DNA of 64,000 nucleotides from Tigriopus japonicus (taxonomy: Eukaryota > Arthropoda > Copepoda > Harpacticoida > Harpacticidae), in NCBI GenBank assembly GCA_010645155.1, contig JAAGOF010000046.1, positions 561,376-625,375 on the forward strand. The letters run 5' to 3'. The position numbers and the translations under genes were made by a program. Positions within the stretch are counted from its first letter, which is position 1. Each line of letters starts with the position of its first letter. The notes under the pieces were generated by a model. That model was not told the origin of the DNA. It worked only from the letters and a program-made list of their open reading frames with translations, and did not search any database. Shown here in pieces: positions 35,946 to 46,684 of this stretch.

Positions 35946-36918
35946 ATTATTGATATAGTATTTATTTGAAAATGATAGATAAAACACTTATATTTTCAAA
36001 CCAATTGACTCATATTCTGGTTAGACAAAGACGGTGTCCGAGTAATTGGAGACTTTGTTTGAACGGTAGATTATATCAACAGAAACTAGGTCGGAGGAAA
36101 AAGTTCTGCATAAAATTTTTACAGTGAGAGAAACTTCGAATTTGAGACGATTAGCCCTAACAAAGAAAGCAAAGATGCACGAATTTCTCAATTTTCTCAT
36201 AATATCGACAGTTTTTACTAGTATCAAAGTTTTTACTAGTCCACAAAGGACGTTAAAACAAGATCATGGATCTTTTTCGTGGTCAAGATTTTTTAGAACT
36301 GGGCCCTTTGTTACCTTGCTCCAAATTCCGATCTTTCTAGAAAAAGCTCTAGATTTCTTGAAACCTTCGTGGTTGATATGAGAATTGGCCAAACCATAAC
36401 CATTGTGTCGTTACATCGTCACAAATGAGAGCGCAGAGTAATGAGTTGTACTTTAACATGGGAGAATGAAAAGTTATGAAGTAAAACAATATAAATCCAA
36501 AATTAAGCCTTACCGGCACACGCCAGAAAGAAAATGCAAGAACAGGCTACAACCCAAAAATCTTTTGGCCAATTGTCTCAACCTCCCACATTTTTATCTC
36601 TTCAAGCCTGAACGATTCAAGAAGTAAAAACTAGGGTTTGAATTCTTATAGTCAGAGCAAAACCTTATTGTAGTAACTGAATTTTGCAATCTGAAATATG
36701 TCTTTGACAAGGGAGGTACACGAATCGACATGTTGGCCCATGGTAAAAGGCGAAATTGATTTTTTTTTTTTAGAAAATTCTTTAAAGGAAGCATTTCAAA
36801 ATGGAAGAGGCTCCTTCTAAGTACTGTGGCGAGCTCAGATTAAATGGTTGTACCATACTTTAGAGGTTCCGATTGGTCATCAATAGATGGGCAAACGTAG
36901 AACACTATAATAACAGTA
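35946..36918. other. Downstream of K3
   Basis: K3 3' UTR followed by AT-rich sequence. No gene, RNA or intact element recognised before the MITE at 36919. Confidence 0.4.
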
Positions 36919-37334
36919 CGGTCATAAAGTGCGCCCTCTAGTGAATTTCATGCGGCAACAGCTCTCAGTTCCGATAATACACATATTTTTGAAGATTGCA
37001 ACGGTCATTCATCAGTTTTGGACAAACTAAAGTGCCTAAAATGTTGATGGTGGAACTCCAAAACGTTAAGTGTGTTTTCTAATGGATTTTGGCATAGATC
37101 CTGCCTGAATTACCTTTTCAGTAGTCAGATTGCCATGCCAATTTGCAAGGAATTTTAACAATAATTTCAACCAAAAACCACCGCAGGTCCATTAAAAATA
37201 CTCAGATAACATTTGAGGCACTTTAGTTCGTCTTAAACTGATGGTTGACCGTTGCAATCTTCAAAAATATGTGTATCATGGGAACTGAGAGCTGTTGCCG
37301 CATGAAATCCACTAGGTGGCGCACTTTATGACTG
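36919..37334. repeat. TA-flanked MITE (Tc1/mariner type), 416 bp
   Basis: Arms of about 125 bp. The left begins CGGTCATAAAGTGCGCC and the right, reversed, CAGTCATAAAGTGCGCC; both contain CAACAGCTCTCAGTTCC and its complement. TA flanks at 36917-36918 and 37335-37336. Non-coding. Confidence 0.8.
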
Positions 37335-38152
37335 TACTCTGCTCTGAGCAAACGTTAAAGTGGGTCGAGGAATACCTTACCTTGGGTTGAGATTTTCTTG
37401 CACAACATGTTCAGTTGTTTTGTCAGTAAAATGTCCAAGCTGTCATCGTTTTAATTTGAATTATAATTTTAAAATAAAATACCTTCTCAACATTTACCAA
37501 CTTCACGAAAGGGTGTGAGTAATTAGTTCTTTATCATATCCAAGGCTCAGTGTAATGTTAATTCGATCATTTTAGGGCGAGGATTTGAAAGCCTCATCAC
37601 CAGGGCCACCAGATAGTTGCAAATTACATTTTACAGTGTAATTACAAACATTTTCAATATCTGGCCAAAATGGGACACCTTTCAAAAAAATGTGGGAAAA
37701 TTGCTTGCTCAGTGGAAAATTTTGTATAAAAAAGGTTAGCTTGTCAGTCAAAATCAAAGTTAGGGAACAAGCCGACATTGTATATCATTGTTGCAACAAA
37801 CAAAATATTCAAATTTTGTTCGGGTCCACGGGACACTTTTAAATGATAATTTACAATGTAATGACAAAAGCTATGTTATAAAAAAGTTATCACTGTCACC
37901 TTTTGTGTAGCCATTTTCTTATAGCATATGTCCTAAGGTGTAATTATATGAACCGTTTTATACCGAAATTTGAAACAAACTTTGAAGTCACGGACCAAAG
38001 CAGCCGAAAGTTGACTAAAAGCCTCATGAAAAGCTTTTTAATCCTCGCTCACTTTTTCAGTGGTCCCTTGGGCCATTCGTATCAAAACGAAGATATTATG
38101 GGTGGCTGAATTTCAACAAGCACTTTCAAGTCAAATTCATTTGAGGCTAGAT
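37335..38152. other. Upstream of the 38.2 kb foldback
   Basis: AT-rich sequence without a recognised gene or repeat. Frames at 37572-37778 and 37903-38109 have no supporting signals. Confidence 0.35.
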
Positions 38153-38403
38153 CCTGTGACAACTTGAGTTGTTACAGAAATTTTCGCTACCACACGCCGT
38201 TGACTTTAATTGCAAACACGAAAGTACGTAAGTTGCGACAAGAAATCTGGTGGCAAAAGCTATGAAAAGGTTTTGCGACGTGGTTTATAAGCTTAGCTTT
38301 CTTTAAAGGATTTCTTGTCGCAACTTACGACTTTCGTGTTTGCAATTGAAGTCAACGGCGTGTGGTAACGTAAAATTTCTGTAACAACTCAAGTTGTCAC
38401 AGG
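38153..38403. repeat. Compact foldback element (CCTGTGACAACTTGAG ends)
   Basis: Arms of about 110 bp are near-perfect inverted repeats: CCTGTGACAACTTGAGTTG at the left, CAACTCAAGTTGTCACAGG at the right, and inner GTTGCGACAAGAAATC against GATTTCTTGTCGCAAC. The spacer is only about 25 bp. The terminal CAACTTGAGTTG is itself palindromic. It sits directly upstream of the K4 promoter palindrome (38465). Confidence 0.8.
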
Positions 38404-38464
38404 GGATATAAAGTCAGCTAATGTTCATCAATTTGATATTGTAAAGGCTACTGCATTTTAAAAA

Positions 38465-38798
38465 TCCAGTTTAAACTAGAGGCTTGTTTCGAACATTTTG
38501 GACATGTCTTAAGAGAGCACCCTAATCTACACACGCACGCACTACTTAGGACACAAAGAGAACCAAACGGTTTTGGGCCAGCTTTAGACCAGTTATTTTG
38601 ATTGGCTTTTTTCTTTCATTAAAAAATGTTAAGAATAGTTACTTTGGTGTTTGCTCAAAAAAATGTTCATTTTTATGTGTGGATTATAAAGTATTTTCTT
38701 TCGATAAGCCTTCAACCACTCAAGATTAAGAAGTCCATTTCTGAGAGGGTAGGGGGAGGCAGAAAGACTCAGCCTGAAAGAATCGTCCGATAAAAAGG
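38465..38798 (+). promoter_or_regulatory. K4 promoter modules
   Basis: TCCAGTTTAAACTAGA at 38465-38480, GGGCCAGCT at 38575-38583, GATTAAGAAGTCCA at 38724-38737, and TCCGATAAAAAGG at 38786-38798, 114 bp before the ATG. These are the most diverged modules of the six, but order and spacing are kept. Confidence 0.75.
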
Positions 38799-38900
38799 CC
38801 CTCTGACATTTGTTTCGATATAAACAATTTTGATTGTCCATCAAAGGAACATCTCCTTTCATCTTTTACTAACTCCATCGACCACAACCGAACGACAGAT

Positions 38901-39728
38901 ATGAATCATCTGATCATCTTTACCTGCATTGTTGGAATCACCTTTGTTGAGGGACAGTTTGACGACGGATTCGGCCAAAATCAAGAAGAAATTAGCGAAG
39001 TTTTTGCAAGCGACAATTGCCAATGTGACGACGTCTTTCAACCTGTCTGCGGCCAAAACGGTCAAACTTACTCCAATAATTGCCAAGCTGAATGTAGCAA
39101 AACCGTAAGTGAAACGCCATGGGAACGAAATTTAGGAGGCAGAAAAGCCAGGAAGTCTATCGCACGGTAGCTTAGGAGACAAGAAAGATCTCTCCAGATG
39201 GTTTTCTTTCATTTTTACAGTGGATTCCATTCCTTGTAGCGACATTGACAAACCGCAAAATGATTTACAAAGGACAACTTTTCAAGACAAGGAGCTCTTT
39301 CCAATTTGAAATTTCAAGTTGTTGCACTTGATACATTCAAAACCAATTCAATTTTTTTTTCATTTTTTTACAGAGTTTGGCTTGTGAAGGACAATGTCCC
39401 TGTCCAGAGTCTCTATCTGAGGGTGGTTCCAGCCTTTTACATAGAGTGTGCCATTCCGTGATCCAAAAAGTTTGCGCTGAAAATGGCAAAACCTACGATA
39501 ACGCTTGTGAAGCTGAAAACCACGACGTGGTAAGTAAAAGAAACCGATGTATATTATCAATGTCAAATCGGTATAAAGCATGTTTTTCATTTCAATTATT
39601 AGGGAGTTCTCTGTGACGGTGAATGCCCTTGCCCACCAAACTCGGAGGAAAGCTGCCCTACTTGTTGCACAACCTCAGCTCCAGAATGCCAAGGATTGCG
39701 GGTTGATTGCTCTCGATGCAACCGTTGA
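38901..39728 (+). CDS. Kazal-type secreted inhibitor K4 (161 aa, 3 exons)
   Basis: Exons 38901-39104, 39374-39529 and 39603-39728, phase 0. The signal peptide starts MNHLIIFTCIVGI. Kazal 1 is CQCDDVFQPVCG...TYSNNCQAEC with predicted P1 Asp. The second unit (CHSVIQKVCA...DNACEAEN) again lacks the fifth cysteine and has predicted P1 Ser. The last exon starts LCDGECPCPP and ends in the CPTCC...DCSRC tail without an acidic repeat. No canonical AATAAA is seen close by; a hAT-type MITE begins 38 bp past the stop. Confidence 0.92.
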
Positions 39729-39765
39729 TTTTTGCTGTTACTTATTGAGTTTATTTATTAATGAC

Positions 39766-40492
39766 TAGAGCGGCCGAAAATATTTAATTAAATATAAAAA
39801 TATTTAATTTAAATATTTTGGGGTTTTGAGCAAGTTTTAAATATTTGGGCTTTTTCTTCTAAAATTAAAGGAAATTTCCCGTTTTTAATCGAAATATTTA
39901 ATCAATCTCCACAATTTCAGGATACGTTTTGATATTTTGACAAAAATCTGACCTTTTCATAAACTACATTGTCAAAAAATTTCCAATTTTCAAAAGAAAT
40001 TTCGACTCTTGTTTTTGGGAATAGGCGAACTAAAATAAAAAATATAAGTGGGAAATAAATATTTGCAGCTTGGCCTCAAAAATTACATTAACAGATTTTA
40101 ATCTAAAATAGAAAACCACAGCACGAACCAGAAAAACATATCAAAAATCTGGTTTAAATATTCAACCAAACCTTAGGCAGTAAAATGTTAGTTTAGTGAA
40201 GGGTATAAATAAGGACTGTCAAGAATAACCAATTTTCATTGCCCGGTATGATTTTTTAGCACTTAAGATTTGTTTGCTTGTATTCTGACATTGCCAATTT
40301 TTCATCATATGTTTGGATTTTTAAATCAAAATTTTCAAAAATACCAATTTATTGCTACAAATTCCTTGCAAATTTAAATATTTTTTAAATATTTGGTTGT
40401 AATTTAAATTTTATTTTAAATATTTTGACGTTTTTTTCTTAAATATTATTTAAATATTTGGCTTTTAAAATTAAATATTTTCGGCCGCTCTA
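39766..40492. repeat. hAT-type MITE with perfect 8 bp target duplication, 727 bp
   Basis: Ends TAGAGCGGCCGAAAATATTT and the inverted AAATATTTTCGGCCGCTCTA are flanked by TTAATGAC on both sides (39758-39765 and 40493-40500). The interior is AT-rich with many ATTTAAATATT motifs and has no coding capacity. It lies immediately behind the K4 stop, so it may supply or disrupt the K4 3' end. Confidence 0.9.
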
Positions 40493-40534
40493 TTAATGAC
40501 GAATATAGACCAATTTCAAGCTATTTTTGTGATT

Positions 40535-40865
40535 ACGGATTTTTTATGACCGATACAAGGAATGAAATTCCTTGTAAATAAATAAATCATTAATACATTC
40601 AAACAATTAACATTTGATTTACTAACGAGTTACTGTTGGCAGATCTGTAAAATCCTTGAATAGTAAGTTGATCAGAAAATATTTATCCAATCCCGCCTTA
40701 AAAGCAATTAGAGGATCAGTTCTTACATATTCCCGACGAAGACTAATGGACAAACGATTAAACAATGAAGGAGCCCGATTAAGAAGAGGACGACTTGATT
40801 GTTCTAACAGAATGGAACGTTTTTTTATCGCCACCTATTTTCAAAATATTCTTTTCTCAAAAAAA
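40535..40865 (-). repeat. LINE/SINE-2 3'-tail fragment
   Basis: On the minus strand the piece encodes remnants such as NRAPSLFNRLSISLRREYV and FKAGLDK, also found in the 42965-43345 copy. It ends in the hairpin GGAATTTCATTCCTTGTATC. Truncated at its 5' side. Confidence 0.6.
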
Positions 40866-41308
40866 GATTATCTTAAGGCTTCCTATCTGAGGGCATGAAA
40901 CTGATTTTACTTCAAGATGATGCTCTTGATCCACTAGTGCATAAGTTTGGTGAAATCTTGCATGCACAACGGAAATGAAGATTCTTAAATAAACACCGAT
41001 ATGGAAAATATGTTGAAGAAGGTTATTCTGTAAACACTAGCAAAACACATGATTGTTATGAAAAGTTTAATTTCTGATGGAGATTGACTTGACCAAAGAC
41101 AAATACTCTAGAATTAACAGGCAGAGAACTTTACAAGATGGCACCTGGCTAAAACTTCGCCAATGAATCTTTCAGACTTATAAATCACAAAAATATTTTA
41201 CACTACTAGTAAATTACCGTAAAAACACAATTGTAGCCAAAAAAGTCGACCAACTTTTTGAAACTCGTCCTTGAAGCCACAACTTTGTTTATGTAGCCAT
41301 TTATTAAA
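40866..41308. other. Between LINE tail and M1 last exon
   Basis: AT-rich DNA, no gene seen. The part nearest 41308 would be the M1 3' UTR. Confidence 0.35.
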
Positions 41309-43838
41309 TTAAAATTTGGCCGAATTGATTAAGAGGGGCAAGCGGCATCTGGGATTGTTGTTTGGACGACAGCACTCTCCACAAGAGGAGAAACATGGGC
41401 AAGATCGGTGGCATTGGACAACCTATTCAGAGCAATTGCATCAATATGAAGTCATTTTATATATTTCATCACCTTAACACTCCTCTTTGCTTAGCAGCAC
41501 AGGCATTTATGTAAGTGATGCCATTACTTCCACAAACTGGAGAAACAGTGGTGGGACAAATTGAACCAAGGCAAGGACAGCGACCATAGCATTGGATGGC
41601 CTAGAAATTTCAAAACAGCCTTTAGTTTTTTCAATGTAATGCTCCATTATAGGAGCATAGACAATCATGGACAAAAATTGCTAGAGAAATATCAGATCAG
41701 TAATTCTATAAATTGATAGAGAAAAGAACGAGGAGTCGAGACTTTTGTTTTTCTTTAGGTTAGTGTGCAATTTTCGAAACCCAACATATTCAAATCCAAA
41801 CATATTTAGGGCCTTATTTTCATATTTGCCACATTTATATCTTTCACAAATCTCAACACATTGGCCAGCATAACTGCATATTACTTGTCAACTAAAATGA
41901 ACCGAATGATTTTTTTGTTGCTATAAAAAATTTTCTTCCTCAACTTTTTCAAGGAAACGGTTAAACGCTCATTCACAATCACAATCTGATTTTGAGCAAG
42001 GACGGTGCTATCAAAAAATGAAGATAGTGTAACTTTATTCTTCGCTGGTTGGGAAAGTCTCAAAAGTCAGACCAGATCAGCAAAAAAGCAAAAAAAAACG
42101 TTTCCCAAGACTCTTTGCTAACAAAGAGTCCTGGGAACAAACAAACTAAAAAAAGTAAACTCTCTAAACAAAGTAGAAGAGGCAAGTACTCATAAAGATT
42201 AAATAAGTCCTTAAAGTGGGTGAAACCTACAGTTTTACGGCATTTAGCAAAGCATGGATTGCCATAAGTTACTCCATTTGATCCGCACACCGGTAAATAG
42301 TTAAGGGGACAAAAGCAGAGATGCCCAGGATCTTCATTGCATGGACAACTACCTTCACATTCAACTCTCTGAAACAAAAACAAAAATGAACCTTTCAAAT
42401 TAACCTCCCTATCATCTTTCTCAAACTGAAGTTGATCTTAAGCAAGGAGTACCCCTTGTCTTAAGTCATGGATTACTTAGAAAGATAGAGTTGGGTACTT
42501 CTAAACATTTAATCAGTCCTTAAAGTGTATGTAACCTACCGTGTTGCGACATTTAGCAAGGCATAGATTGTCGTAAGTGACTCCATTATCCCCGCACACC
42601 GGTAAATAATTAAAAGGACAAGTGCAGCCTTGTCCAGGATCTTTGCACGGACAAATACCTTCACATTGAACGTTCTGAAACAAACCAAAAATTCGCCCTG
42701 AATTTAACCAGTAACGTAGGTAGTTTCTCCTCTGTTGTGAACTGGCGACCTTTAATGTCTACTTTTTTCGCACCAAGCAAAGGAACAATTCCGGTGAGTT
42801 TTGCCCGAAGCCCCCAAAACTGGGCGAATTTCTCGGGGGCAAACGCATGGCTGACCAAGATAAGGACACTGGCCTTGACAAACCACTACTATGACGTTCT
42901 TTAGCATCATCGGTTTTTCTTTTCTATGCTCTAAGTTATGTCGATTTTTCATGTTACTAAAACATGCCTTGTATGAAATTTGATCTACCAATGAGTTATT
43001 GTTGGCCGATCTGTACAACCCTTGAATAGTGGGTTGGTCAGGAATAGTGTTTTAAAATTTGTCCAATCCTGCCTTAAATGCTGTTAGAGGATCAGCTCCA
43101 ACATATTCCGGACGAAAACTAATGGGTAACAAATTGAAAAATGAGGGAGCCCGATAAAGAAGAGAGGAGGACTTCATTGTTCGAACTAGCCTTGATTCTT
43201 TAAGATTTGGAGGTGCTCTCAGGGCGCACGTAAAACCTTCAGTCCGATCCCCATCAGGATTCGAATCTACGCCGTCTGGGAAAACACTTACACTCGGCAC
43301 TTTTAAGAACGCGCTAGTACCCGTGGCCACTCTGGCTTCCTTGAATGGTGACATGGTTTAGAGTCAAAATAACCATTGGCTAATATAATTGTATGATAAT
43401 ACAGCATTAATGTATACCTCTGAGTCACCTATTTAGATGCAAAAATATGAGCACAAAATTAAAAAGCATGTGGCTTGATTGTTAATGGAATTGAAAGACC
43501 AAGTATTTTGTTGGGGAATAAATCACATTTTACAAAAACTGAGAAAGAGTGCTTTTCCGCGCAAGTATCAGATTGGCCTTAAGCTTAAAATATTAATGAA
43601 ATTGTATGATAAAATAATTCTAACTTTTAAAACTAAACTAACAAGAAAAGTCATCTTTTTGGTTACTGACCACTTTTTGGCATTTGGCTTCGCACGGGTT
43701 TCCATAAATTTTACCGTCCTCACCACAAACGGGTTCTTCTTTGTCGGGACATGGACACGAAGATGGAAGAGGCTTTTCTTGGGCATTACCTGGTTCATGA
43801 AAGCAAACCAAAAACACCGACAAGAAAAAAAAGATCAT
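41309..43838 (-). pseudogene. Multi-Kazal gene M1, decaying duplicate of M2
   Basis: Recognisable minus-strand exons: 43838-43671 (signal peptide plus Kazal, CPCPDKEEPVCGEDG), about 42890-42765 (Kazal 2, damaged), 42674-42540 and 42368-42231 (two copies of the third Kazal exon, both with NYLPVCG), about 41610-41489 (Kazal 4, CPTTVSPVCGSNG) and 41422-41309 (Cys-rich tail with CGECC). Two lesions: in exon 2 the core reads PVLG instead of PVCG and the acceptor region is one base out of phase with the M2 pattern; after exon 4 the donor reads GTG-TTAAGG where M2 has GTG-GTAAGG. A SINE-2 copy sits in its first intron. It might still make a shortened protein from intact exons, so pseudogene status is probable rather than proven. 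Confidence 0.75.
42965..43345 (-). repeat. SINE-2: tRNA-derived head joined to LINE 3' tail, most complete copy
   Basis: Read on the minus strand: GGAAGCCAGAGTGGCCACGG with box A character, then GTAGATTCGAATCCTGATG (box B), then CCTGAGAGCACCTCCAAATC and GGCTAGTTCGAACAATGAAG, which match the end of the LINE at 20940-20990, then further tail with AACTCATTGGTAGATCA. Inserted in the first intron of M1. Confidence 0.7.
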
Positions 43839-43932
43839 GATGAGCTTGCGACAAATTTACGTTGTAACTAGACGAGTTGTTTTGGTACGAACTTAACTTG
43901 TGCAAGTGCATCAGATTATGTTAGCTTTTGAA

Positions 43933-43942
43933 TATTTAAATA
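43933..43942 (-). promoter_or_regulatory. M1 TATA-like box TATTTAAATA
   Basis: Lies about 95 bp before the M1 start codon. The position and surrounding AAAAGCTAAC correspond to the ATATTAATAT box of M2. None of the plus-strand promoter modules is found here. Confidence 0.45.
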
Positions 43943-44969
43943 CCGGCATTCCGATCATTTTTTGGAATAAGCCTTATTTGCAATTTCCAGAAAGGGAAAC
44001 AAGGAGTATTATTAGGTGCCGGAAAATGCCCCGGCTACTTGTTTTCTAACAATTGCTTTGCTTTGCAATCAAATTCACCAGAATCCTCATCTGAATTGGC
44101 ATCACTTGTACTTACATAGTTCCTGGGATGTTTTGACGTTGCTAGAACACCCTTCACAACACAACGGAAACAATATTGGAGACATTCATATGCACCACAG
44201 GAACATTTGATCAAACATGCCTTAGATAGTATGTTCCCTTTGAAACATCCATATTTAGGTTACATGTTCGCTTCCGGCATGTATGCCTTTGATATACTCC
44301 ATCCACTGACTTCCAACCTTTTTATGGCCGTTTTAAAGTTTTCGGGCTGCTAGCTTAACGCTTAATGAACATTGACAAACACCAAAAAAACTGTATCAGA
44401 TTTCTAACCAAAATCAATTTTTGCTTTTCGCTTCTTACGGTTGTATCATTCGAAATCAAGATCGTGAAACGACTTTATAACTGTATGTATGTAAGATGCT
44501 GCTAGCCATATCATCCGTATGTTTTAGAAAAAAGGTCCGATATTTCTAATTGTAAAGTAAATTTTCAACTTTTTTATGACCTTATGCAAAAACATTCGCT
44601 TTATCATCGAATTTTATTTTACATCTTCTCATTTTGAAATATGCGAGGAAAACTGTCTTTTAATTCTGGCATCTGTGTCGGCAATTACGATTGCAATGCA
44701 ATATTTTTTTCCCATTTTTGTTAGGACAATCTAAAATCAGAACTGCTATGGAAATAGAAATACATCTTTTAACAAAAACATACTACAAGCTTTGGATTGC
44801 GTTTATGTAAACGAGCTAAATCTTTTTTATTTCGACCAAACTTTGCAATAAAAATACAGGTTTTATATATCAAAACATCAGCTTTCATCGCCTTTTGCTA
44901 TCACATTGGCTTGTCCTGACCTCCTGATTAAAAAACAACAGTGCTTCTGATAGATATATGTTCATCTAG
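43943..44969. other. M1 upstream region, paralogous to M2 upstream
   Basis: No gene, but blocks match the region upstream of M2, for example TTTGCAATCAAATTC (near 44064 and 50377) and CTTTGGATT (near 44790 and 51310). The duplication that made M1 and M2 thus reaches well beyond the coding exons. Confidence 0.5.
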
Positions 44970-45501
44970 TAGGGATGAGACGGGATCGGCCTTGAGCCGG
45001 CTCAGTATCGGATCGGATCGGTTCTGAGGTCGGCTCGTCATGAGTCGGATCCAAAAACCCAGGAACCGATCCGGAGTAGGAACCGATCCGATGTCAAAAT
45101 GTGTCATTTTTAGTCCAGAAAAATAGCAACTATTTTGCAAATTTCGTTAAACTGATGTAAAATTTTAACAAAAATATTGCAAGTTTAAGGCTAAAAACTG
45201 ATACTCTAGGCCTAAAAATAGCAGTTTAATCTGAACTCTAACTTAAAGAAAAAAATTCTAGTAAGAAAATGTTATTGGTCCTTCAAACAGTGATAATAAG
45301 GACATTCATGTTGGAAAATCTATCTTTAAGACCTCATGTGAGCCGGATTCGATCCGATCCGATGGGGATTCGCACCGATCCGCCTCTGATCCAGATCCAA
45401 AAATTAAATTTCGGTTCCGAACCGAACCGATCCGATCCGAAAAGTCGCTGAAGCGATGACCATGACCCGATACTGGAAAATCTTGGCCCGACCCATCCCT
45501 A
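44970..45501. repeat. hAT-type MITE rich in GATCCGAT motifs, 532 bp
   Basis: Ends TAGGGATGAGACGGG and the inverted CCCGACCCATCCCTA. Flanks TCATCTAG (44962-44969) and TCATCGAG (45502-45509) form an 8 bp duplication with one mismatch. Subterminal regions carry many CGGATCGG and CCGATCCGAT copies in opposite orientation; the centre is AT-rich. Confidence 0.82.
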
Positions 45502-45509
45502 TCATCGAG

Positions 45510-46684
45510 TCGCCAAATACTGGTACTCATCGCCATTGTGAGAAAGCGCAGATGGAGACAGATTCTAAAAGATCGAAGACCAAACTACGCTTGAAATGTG
45601 AAAAAATGTTGATAGAAGACTTCCAGGTAATGGCGATTGTGACGTTTGTTCAAGGCCTTTTCATGTTGGATGTATTTCACTCACGGAGGAGACGATCAAG
45701 AAACTGAAATTGGTTGGGATATCCTATTTACTTTGATCATTGTAAGCATGGTTACTCTAAGATCGCATCGTTCCAAGTTTCCAAGAGCGTGTTAATGGCT
45801 TAGAATGAAATAGTGAAAGATTTGACCGAAAAATTCTGTCTTGAAAGAGAGGAAAAAGCCCGATGTATCTGTTGCATTGGATGAAATGGTTAGACGTAAA
45901 CGTGTTCACGACAACTTGATCTTTTATGGATTTTTCCCGACAGTAGTAGCGGATATTTTCGTTTCTTTTCCGCTGCACCGCTTAACTGCTTAGCACTATG
46001 ATCCGCCCATTAGTGTTCAATGTCGGTTGGCATTCTCAAACCGGATTGACCGGAGAATAAGGAAAAGCGGTCATGCAAATAAGCGGAAAAGCGGTCATGC
46101 AAATAAGCGGAAAAGCCACTAATATATCAATTCTATCCCCCCACAGGACTATAACCCTAGCCGTCTGTGGAAGCCCCTACGTGAACGACACGCTAGCATG
46201 CACGGCTATTCTGGCTTCCTTTATGGGGTCAGAGAAGTTGCCAAAAATTAAGACAAAATCCTCTATCAGGATGGGGAATCATAAGCAATCTACAGTATTC
46301 TCCCAGATTCTGAATCAAGGACTAAATCAAACTGACTATTCTCTCTACGACAAATCTACGACTTGGACTACACACAAATGGAAAAGACCGCACTCTTCTG
46401 GTTCGATAGGGAAATCAAGCTTTGAAGTCGGATTTAATCGGTGCGAGGATTGAAAAGAAGAAGAAACGAACAGCACCCGAATAGTTCGCTCATTTTAAGA
46501 TAGTTGACGACATGACCAAAATGCAGCGACTTTGAAGCACTTGTACCGTTACGGGGCTTTGTACCCACGAGTAAACTTCCTAGTTGTACTGAATGCAAGT
46601 ATCCCATCTTGAGCATTTTCAATTGCCAATATGTCATTTCTTATTGAAAAAGATCAAATTTGAAAGTCATGAATGTCATAGCCA
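45510..46684. other. Region downstream of M2, SINE-2 head at 46120-46225
   Basis: Contains a reversed fragment of the SINE-2 head at 46120-46225 (GGAAGCCAGAATAGCC and GGTTATAGTCCTG on the minus strand) and a tandem pair of GCGGTCATGCAAATAA units near 46064-46110. Otherwise no gene recognised; the last bases before 46685 are the M2 3' UTR. Confidence 0.45.

Noticed and set aside
45456..45707. 83-codon basic frame
   Set aside because: It starts inside the hAT-type MITE and continues into unrelated DNA.
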